Positions 1-3,756 of a stretch of 6,293 nucleotides of DNA are shown here, piece by piece (the stretch's first letter is position 1; each line of letters opens with the position of its first letter). The notes under the pieces were generated by a model, which ran no database searches, was not told the origin of the DNA, and saw only the letters and a program-made list of their open reading frames with translations. The DNA comes from Anaerolineae bacterium. GTDB lineage: Bacteria > Chloroflexota > Anaerolineae > SpSt-600. The stretch spans positions 1 through 6,293 of the forward strand of contig JAPWUT010000107.1 of assembly GCA_028275425.1 (NCBI GenBank). The letters are read 5' to 3'. Made by a program: the position numbers and the translations under genes.

Positions 1-27
1 CCCCGTTTTCCCACCCTCGTAGGCTTT

Positions 28-73
28 GGGTTTGCCAGTGTTTTGGGCCCCACTCGTGGCGGGTTTGCTAATG
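28..73. repeat. Imperfect direct repeat upstream of the hydrolase gene
   Basis: Two copies of a 13-base motif, GGGTTTGCCAGTG at 28-40 and GGGTTTGCTAATG at 61-73, match at 11 of 13 positions with a period of 33 bases. Each is preceded by a CTCGT-containing segment (near 17-21 and 54-58), so the repeated unit is longer than the core but degenerate. No function is assigned. The arrangement suggests a decayed tandem repeat rather than coding sequence. Confidence 0.45.
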
Positions 74-101
74 CGGGCTACTCGCCCCCTCTTTTGGTTT
101 T

Positions 102-120
102 GTGGGGGGACACCCCCCAC
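102..120. repeat. Perfect GC-rich hairpin
   Basis: GTGGGGGG at 102-109 and CCCCCCAC at 113-120 form a perfect 8-bp stem around a three-base loop (110-112). Neither strand has a T-run after the stem: the plus strand continues with GCCCCC and the minus strand with an A-rich tract. It is therefore not a standard intrinsic terminator. It sits directly beside a second GC-rich hairpin (127-150), and the pair looks like a small palindromic intergenic element. Confidence 0.6.
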
Positions 121-121
121 G

Positions 122-172
122 CCCCCGCCATGGGGGCTTCGCCCCCTGGCCCTCAATACCCCCGCAATGGGG
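122..172. repeat. Direct repeat CCCCCGC(C/A)ATGGGG
   Basis: A 14-base motif occurs at 122-135 and again at 159-172 with a single mismatch (C to A) and a 37-base period. Each copy is itself a C-run/G-run palindrome. The first copy contributes one arm of the hairpin at 127-150. This supports the view that 1-180 is a degenerate repeat element and not the 5' end of the downstream gene. Confidence 0.5.
127..150. repeat. Second GC-rich hairpin with TTC loop
   Basis: GCCA (127-130) pairs with TGGC (147-150), and GGGGGC (132-137) pairs with GCCCCC (141-146), around the loop TTC (138-140), with T131 bulged. An alternative fold pairs GCCCCC at 121-126 with GGGGGC at 132-137, so the two are mutually exclusive structures. 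No T-tract follows on either strand. From general familiarity, G-run/CTTCG/C-run palindromes of this kind are often dispersed in bacterial intergenic regions. Whether this one is dispersed cannot be seen from a single window. Confidence 0.55.
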
Positions 173-178
173 CTGGGG

Positions 179-207
179 TGGACAGATTTTTCGTTTTATG
201 CTAAACT
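179..207 (+). promoter_or_regulatory. Possible sigma-70-type promoter for the hydrolase gene
   Basis: TGGACA (179-184) resembles a -35 box. It is followed after 17 bases by TAAACT (202-207), a 4-of-6 match to TATAAT. The TG at 199-200 gives an extended -10 (TGCTAAACT). A start near 213-214 would lie just before the ribosome binding site at 216-222 and give a very short leader. The spacing is good but the matches are weak, so this is only a candidate. Confidence 0.3.
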
Positions 208-215
208 TCAGCCGC

Positions 216-222
216 AAGGAGG
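216..222 (+). promoter_or_regulatory. Ribosome binding site that sets the hydrolase start
   Basis: AAGGAGG lies 7 bases before the ATG at 230. It decides the start. The reading frame stays open upstream to a TTG at 26, but that extension encodes low-complexity sequence over the repeats and has no comparable site. Confidence 0.85.
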
Positions 223-229
223 TCGCATC

Positions 230-856
230 ATGATTGTGGAGTGCATTACGGTAGGACCACTGCAGACTAATTGTTACGTGGTAGCCGATGAAGTTAGCAG
301 GAAGGGTTTGGTAATTGACCCCGGAGGAGACGGAGGCAAAATCCTCAAGGTTGTGGAGAAGTTGGGGATTGAGGTCTCCTTGGTCATTAATACCCACGGC
401 CATTTTGACCACATAATAGCCAATAAGGAAATCATCAGAGCCACGGGAGCCCGCCTCGCTATACATAAAGACGATGAGCCTCTGTTGCGAAAGGGCGGCG
501 GATTGATGTTTTTGGGCCTGATTGCCTCAAGCCCTCCCCCCGATTTGTACCTCCAAGAGGGAGATGAGGTGAAGTTCGGCCAAGCCTACCTTAAGGTTCT
601 CCATACTCCAGGGCACTCTCCGGGCAGCATATCCCTCTATTCCCCGGAAGAAGGCATACTCTTCTGCGGAGATGTGCTCTTTTACATGGGCATTGGGCGG
701 TGGGATTTCCCCGGCGGGAATTACCAGGTCCTCATGGACTCAATTCTACATAAACTCTTAACCTTGCCCGATGAAACCATAGTCTACCCCGGGCATGGCC
801 CTTCAACTACTATAGGCCAAGAGAAAGCGCACAACCCGTTTTTAACCGGCTTGTGA
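230..856 (+). CDS. Metallo-beta-lactamase-fold hydrolase, glyoxalase II-like (YcbL-type)
   Basis: This 208-aa cytoplasmic protein belongs to the metallo-beta-lactamase superfamily and is probably a dinuclear zinc thioester or ester hydrolase related to hydroxyacylglutathione hydrolase. The N-terminal GPLQTNCYVV (residues 9-18) is typical of the YcbL/glyoxalase II-like branch. The metal site is complete: THGHFDH with His56, His58, Asp60 and His61; His129 in HTPGHSPGS; Asp148 in FCGDVLF; and His189 in YPGHGP. The segment GIGRWDFPGG (153-162) corresponds to the family's SIGRTDFPGG, with Trp where Thr is usual. The protein lacks the C-terminal glutathione-binding domain of true glyoxalase II (about 250-260 aa), so the natural substrate is open. 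The ATG at 230 is chosen because of the strong ribosome binding site and because homology begins there. The gene is monocistronic as far as can be seen. Its last 15 bases overlap the end of the convergent Ptb-like gene. Confidence 0.9.
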   Translation: MIVECITVGPLQTNCYVVADEVSRKGLVIDPGGDGGKILKVVEKLGIEVSLVINTHGHFDHIIANKEIIRATGARLAIHKDDEPLLRKGGGLMFLGLIASSPPPDLYLQEGDEVKFGQAYLKVLHTPGHSPGSISLYSPEEGILFCGDVLFYMGIGRWDFPGGNYQVLMDSILHKLLTLPDETIVYPGHGPSTTIGQEKAHNPFLTGL

Positions 857-1753
857 GGCCAGGTATACCCCAAAGGCGATGGACACAAATTTAGTCTCAG
901 GCGGGTCGGCTCTGGAGGGGAGAACCAAGGGGCATTTGGCGCCTACTGCGACCCCAGCCATCTTCCCACGGGCGAAGTAGATTATGGCCTTGGCTAAGAT
1001 GTTCCCAGCCTCAATGTCGGGGGCTATGATAATATCGGCATCGCCGGCCACTTCGCTCTTTATCCCCTTTATCTCAGCCGAGCGAGGTGATATGGCGTTG
1101 TCCAAGGCCAATGGCCCATCCACTATGCCGCCTTTTATTTGACCCCGCTGGGCCATTTTGGCTAAGTTAGCTGCATCCATGCTTACCGGAATCTTGGGGT
1201 TTACCATTTCCGTGGCCGCCAAAATGGCAACCTTAGGGCATTCTATCCCCAGGGCATGGGCTACGTCTATGGCGTTTTGGACAATTTCAACCTTTTGCTC
1301 CAGGGTGGGCGAAACTACGACCCCAATATCGCTTATGAATAGGAGCTTATCGCGGCCGGGAATTTCAAAGATGCTTACGTCGGTGACCAATTTCCCGGTA
1401 CGGAGGCCCTTTTCCCTATCCAAAGCAGCCCTCAAAAGGTGACCAGGCTGAGCCAATCCATTCATGATAAGGTCTACCTGGCCATTCCTGGCCATTTCCA
1501 CTACGCGGGCACAAGCTTCCCGCTCATTGCTCTCTTGGATGAGCTCAAAATCGTTTAAATCAACCCCTTCCCGAGCCGCTATTTCTTTTATAGCGGACAC
1601 TTCTCCCATGAGTGTGGGGATAGCAATACCCTCATCGTATGCTCGGCGGGCAGCGAGAATCGTGGCGGGCTCGTGGGAGAAAGCTATGGCCAAGCGTTTA
1701 GGGCCTCGCCCCTTTGCCGCTTCCACAAGCTGGGCAAAATTCCTTATCGCCAT
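842..1753 (-). CDS. Phosphate butyryl/acetyltransferase family protein, divergent paralogue (copy B)
   Basis: This 303-aa protein has the length and layout of the phosphate butyryltransferase/phosphate acetyltransferase family, which interconverts acyl-CoA plus phosphate and acyl-phosphate plus CoA in the cytoplasm. Family hallmarks are present: RGQIKGGIVDGPLALDNA (203-220), PDIEAGN (245-251) and SRADPPETK (280-288). It aligns end to end, without gaps, with the Ptb-like protein at 2839-3744, at about 65% identity. However, three positions that copy A shares with Bacillus Ptb as I recall it are changed: Lys of the MKG motif is Asn98, the following Thr is Pro103, and the His of the (S/T)HV motif is Asp125. 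Activity or substrate may therefore differ, and calling it Ptb outright would overstate the evidence. The ATG lies inside the end of the adenosine deaminase gene (10-bp overlap), with a ribosome binding site at 1761-1767, indicating translational coupling. Its end overlaps the convergent hydrolase gene by 15 bp. Confidence 0.85.
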   Translation of the reverse strand: MAIRNFAQLVEAAKGRGPKRLAIAFSHEPATILAARRAYDEGIAIPTLMGEVSAIKEIAAREGVDLNDFELIQESNEREACARVVEMARNGQVDLIMNGLAQPGHLLRAALDREKGLRTGKLVTDVSIFEIPGRDKLLFISDIGVVVSPTLEQKVEIVQNAIDVAHALGIECPKVAILAATEMVNPKIPVSMDAANLAKMAQRGQIKGGIVDGPLALDNAISPRSAEIKGIKSEVAGDADIIIAPDIEAGNILAKAIIYFARGKMAGVAVGAKCPLVLPSRADPPETKFVSIAFGVYLASQAG

Positions 1754-2829
1754 ATCCAGACCTCCTCTACTCTGGGTATTAGGGGTAAGCCCATGCTCTC
1801 AAATTCTCGGTTAAATTCCTCCACAAGCTTTACTTTCTCCGAAGGAGGCAAGAAAGCCCCCAAAATTCCGTTCCGAATGACGGCTGTAAGTTCCTCCTGG
1901 GTCAGGCCCAAACCCCTAATAGCCAGGAGGTATTCATCGGTCAAGCTCGTGCCGGATATGCCCGGATCATCAGTGTTCAGGGTGACTAAGATTCCGAGGC
2001 GGAGGAGGGGAAGGAATGGATGTTCATCAAGCCTTTTGATTGCCCCTGTCTGAAGGTTGCTGGTTAAGCACATTTCCAAAACCACTTTCTTGAACTTGAG
2101 CAAGTCTAAAACGTTCACATCCTCTACAGCTTTAACCCCGTGGCCAATCCTGTGGGCCCCTAAGATTTCTACGGCTTCGTAGACGCTGCCTGCTCCCGTA
2201 ACTTCACCAGCGTGGATGGTTATCCCAAGGCCTTTACGGCGCGCATCCCGGAAGAGTGGAGCAAATGGATAGGCCCTGTAATTGACCTCATCCCCGGCTA
2301 AGTCCAATCCCACTACTCCTTTGCTACGTAGCTCCAAGGCCAGCTGGACCAGTTTCTTAGCATCCTCCAGATCAGTATCTCTGGTGATGGTGATGAGAAA
2401 GTTGAGCCTGATTTTGCCCTCTTCGGCTGCTTTTAAGCCGGCTTCAATGACCCACTCGCTAACCTTTAGCAGTGGAAAGCCTTGGGCTTGAGACAAGGCT
2501 AAAGGGTTAAAGCGCAGTTCTAAGTAGCGGACATTATCCTTAGCAGCATCCAGGACTACTTCGTAAGCAATCCTTTGAATCGCTTCGCGGCTGGAGTAGA
2601 TTTGCCTGAGGATTCGGAACTTGCCCAGGAAGGAGTGGTAATCCGGCAATTCCTTTTCGTTAACTTGGACGTAACGCCGTAGCTCTTCGGGGTCATGAGT
2701 AGGTAGGGGTATGCGCTCACGGGTTGCTATGTCTAAAATGGTGGAAAAGCGGATAGAACCCTCAAGGTGGCGGTGCAGGTCTACTTTGGGGTAACGCTTG
2801 GCCTTTTCTCTGAGCTGTTGGAAGAGCAT
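1744..2829 (-). CDS. add: Adenosine deaminase
   Basis: This 361-aa enzyme hydrolytically deaminates adenosine and 2'-deoxyadenosine to inosine and 2'-deoxyinosine in purine salvage. It shows every signature of the metal-dependent (usually zinc) TIM-barrel family: VDLHRHLEGSIR (16-27) with metal ligands His19 and His21; HAGE (206-209) with ligand His206 and catalytic Glu209; HRIGHG (226-231) with His230; CLTSN (254-258); and LNTDDPGISGTSLTDEY (284-300) with Asp287 (metal ligand) and Asp288. The NTDDP-x-x-SG-T-x-L-x-DEY pattern fits bacterial adenosine deaminase better than adenine deaminase or aminodeoxyfutalosine deaminase, but neither is formally excluded. The length is normal and no signal peptide is seen. 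The ATG at 2829 has a good ribosome binding site 9 nt after the upstream Ptb-like gene's stop. It is unusual in lying between two Ptb paralogues. I know of no standard pathway linking these activities directly. Confidence 0.93.
   Translation of the reverse strand: MLFQQLREKAKRYPKVDLHRHLEGSIRFSTILDIATRERIPLPTHDPEELRRYVQVNEKELPDYHSFLGKFRILRQIYSSREAIQRIAYEVVLDAAKDNVRYLELRFNPLALSQAQGFPLLKVSEWVIEAGLKAAEEGKIRLNFLITITRDTDLEDAKKLVQLALELRSKGVVGLDLAGDEVNYRAYPFAPLFRDARRKGLGITIHAGEVTGAGSVYEAVEILGAHRIGHGVKAVEDVNVLDLLKFKKVVLEMCLTSNLQTGAIKRLDEHPFLPLLRLGILVTLNTDDPGISGTSLTDEYLLAIRGLGLTQEELTAVIRNGILGAFLPPSEKVKLVEEFNREFESMGLPLIPRVEEVWIWR
1761..1767 (-). promoter_or_regulatory. Ribosome binding site of Ptb-like copy B, inside the deaminase gene
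   Basis: GAGGAGG on the minus strand lies 7 bases before the ATG at 1753-1751, embedded in the last codons of adenosine deaminase. It confirms the start and the coupled arrangement. Confidence 0.8.
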
Positions 2830-2833
2830 GGTT

Positions 2834-2840
2834 CTCCTTT
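2834..2840 (-). promoter_or_regulatory. Adenosine deaminase ribosome binding site overlapping the upstream stop codon
   Basis: The minus strand reads TAAAGGAGAACC then ATG. The stop codon of Ptb-like copy A (2841-2839) supplies the first bases of AAAGGAG, and four bases separate this from the deaminase ATG. Ribosomes finishing the first gene would stop on the initiation region of the next. Confidence 0.8.
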
Positions 2841-3744
2841 AGGCCGGTGCCAGTAGGACTCCTAAGGCTATGGAAATGAGCTTGGTCTCGTGGGGGTCGG
2901 AGCGGGAAGCCACTACCAGGGGGCACTTCCCGCCCACTACTACGCCGGCCATTTTCCCGCCGGCAAAATATGTAATCGCCTTGGCCAGGACATTGCCTGC
3001 CTCTATATCGGGGGTGATGAGGATATCGGCTTTACCTGCTACGGGGCTTTGTATCCCCTTTATCCGGGCCGATTCCTCGCTTATGGCGTTATCCAAAGCC
3101 AGTGGGCCATCCACTATCCCCCCTTTTATCTGGCCTCTATCGGCCATTTTGGAGAGGTTGGCGGCATCAAGGGTAGACGGGATTTTAGGGTTGACCATTT
3201 CTGTTGCGGCTAAGATGGCCACTTTGGGGCATTCAATCCCCAAGGCCTGAGCCACGTCAATGGCGTTTTGGACTATGGCCACTTTTTCCTCAAGGGTTGG
3301 GGCTACCACTACGCCGGCATCGCTTATGAAAATTAGGCGGTCAAAGCCAGGTATTTCAAAGATTCCGACGTGGGTAAGGAGCTTCCCAATCCTTATGCCG
3401 AACTCTTTATCCAGAGCGGCCCTCAGGAAGTGGCCGGTTTCAATCTTGCCCTTCATAGCCAACTGAGCATGGCCGTGGCTGACAAACTCCATTACCTTGC
3501 GGGCGGCTATAAGCGGGTCAGGTTCATGGAGGACCATCATCCTCCCGATATCAATCCCCTCTTCGGCGGCGATGCGGCGGATGAGGGAGTAATCGCCTAC
3601 CAGGATGCATTCCGCTAAGCCGAGCTTTTCGGCATCTTGGGCGGCTAAAAGGACTTCTTTTTCGTGAGCGGCAGCTATGGCTATGGTTTTAGGCCCTTTG
3701 CGGCGCGCTTCTTCCATAAGTTGGGAGAAGGTGGTTATAGCCAT
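2839..3744 (-). CDS. ptb: Phosphate butyryltransferase / phosphate acetyltransferase family enzyme (copy A)
   Basis: This 301-aa protein probably transfers an acyl group between CoA and phosphate, producing butyryl-phosphate, acetyl-phosphate or a similar compound. Family motifs in order are: AMKG (96-99) with Lys98; Thr103 in IETGHFLRAAL; LLTHVGIFEIP (122-132) with His125; EMVNPKIP (182-189); RGQIKGGIVDGPLALDNA (203-220); PDIEAGN (245-251); and SRSDPHETK (280-288). The length is normal for Ptb and shorter than multidomain Pta. Unlike Bacillus Ptb as I recall it, the DxAMN motif reads SDAGVVV (141-147), so the usual Asn is Val146. Substrate range is therefore uncertain. The ATG at 3744 is supported by an almost perfect Shine-Dalgarno site. 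It is followed after 9 nt by adenosine deaminase and then by the divergent paralogue. No butyrate kinase or acetate kinase is visible to complete an ATP-forming pathway. Confidence 0.88.
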   Translation of the reverse strand: MAITTFSQLMEEARRKGPKTIAIAAAHEKEVLLAAQDAEKLGLAECILVGDYSLIRRIAAEEGIDIGRMMVLHEPDPLIAARKVMEFVSHGHAQLAMKGKIETGHFLRAALDKEFGIRIGKLLTHVGIFEIPGFDRLIFISDAGVVVAPTLEEKVAIVQNAIDVAQALGIECPKVAILAATEMVNPKIPSTLDAANLSKMADRGQIKGGIVDGPLALDNAISEESARIKGIQSPVAGKADILITPDIEAGNVLAKAITYFAGGKMAGVVVGGKCPLVVASRSDPHETKLISIALGVLLAPA

Positions 3745-3747
3745 CGG

Positions 3748-3756
3748 TCACCTCCT
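3748..3756 (-). promoter_or_regulatory. Near-perfect Shine-Dalgarno site of Ptb-like copy A, overlapping the kinase stop
   Basis: AGGAGGTGA on the minus strand is complementary over nine bases to the bacterial 16S rRNA 3' end. Its first base is the last base of the kinase stop codon (TGA at 3758-3756). The ATG follows the site after three bases (six after the GGAGG core). This strong, coupled site suggests higher translation of the enzyme than of the kinase before it. Confidence 0.8.

Noticed and set aside
102..150. Hairpins as an intrinsic terminator for an upstream gene or for the minus-strand operon
   Set aside because: No T-run follows the stems on either strand. The minus strand continues with an A-rich stretch and the plus strand with C/G-rich sequence.
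1..180. CRISPR array or tRNA gene in the leader region
   Set aside because: The repeats are only paired and imperfect, with no regular spacer series, and no cloverleaf or conserved T-loop sequence was found.
26..229. N-terminal extension of the hydrolase from a TTG at 26, adding 68 residues
   Set aside because: The extension is low-complexity, Pro/Gly/Trp-rich translation of the palindromic repeats. The ATG at 230 has a strong ribosome binding site, and recognisable family sequence begins there.
68..466. 132-codon minus-strand open frame opposite the hydrolase gene
   Set aside because: It is a shadow of the hydrolase metal-binding region and the repeat region, with no plausible domain.
230..856. 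True glyoxalase II (gloB)
   Set aside because: The metal-binding half is present, but the 208-aa protein lacks the C-terminal glutathione-binding domain, so a specific gloB assignment is not supported.
1464..2053. Plus-strand open frames of 116 and 126 codons across the Ptb-like B/deaminase junction
   Set aside because: They lie opposite two well-supported genes, are Ser/Arg-rich in the manner of antisense translations, and match no family I recognise.
1190..3246. Recent gene conversion between the two Ptb copies as the cause of the identical protein stretches
   Set aside because: The best-conserved segment differs at 14 of 68 bases, all synonymous, which points to old divergence under purifying selection and not recent copying.
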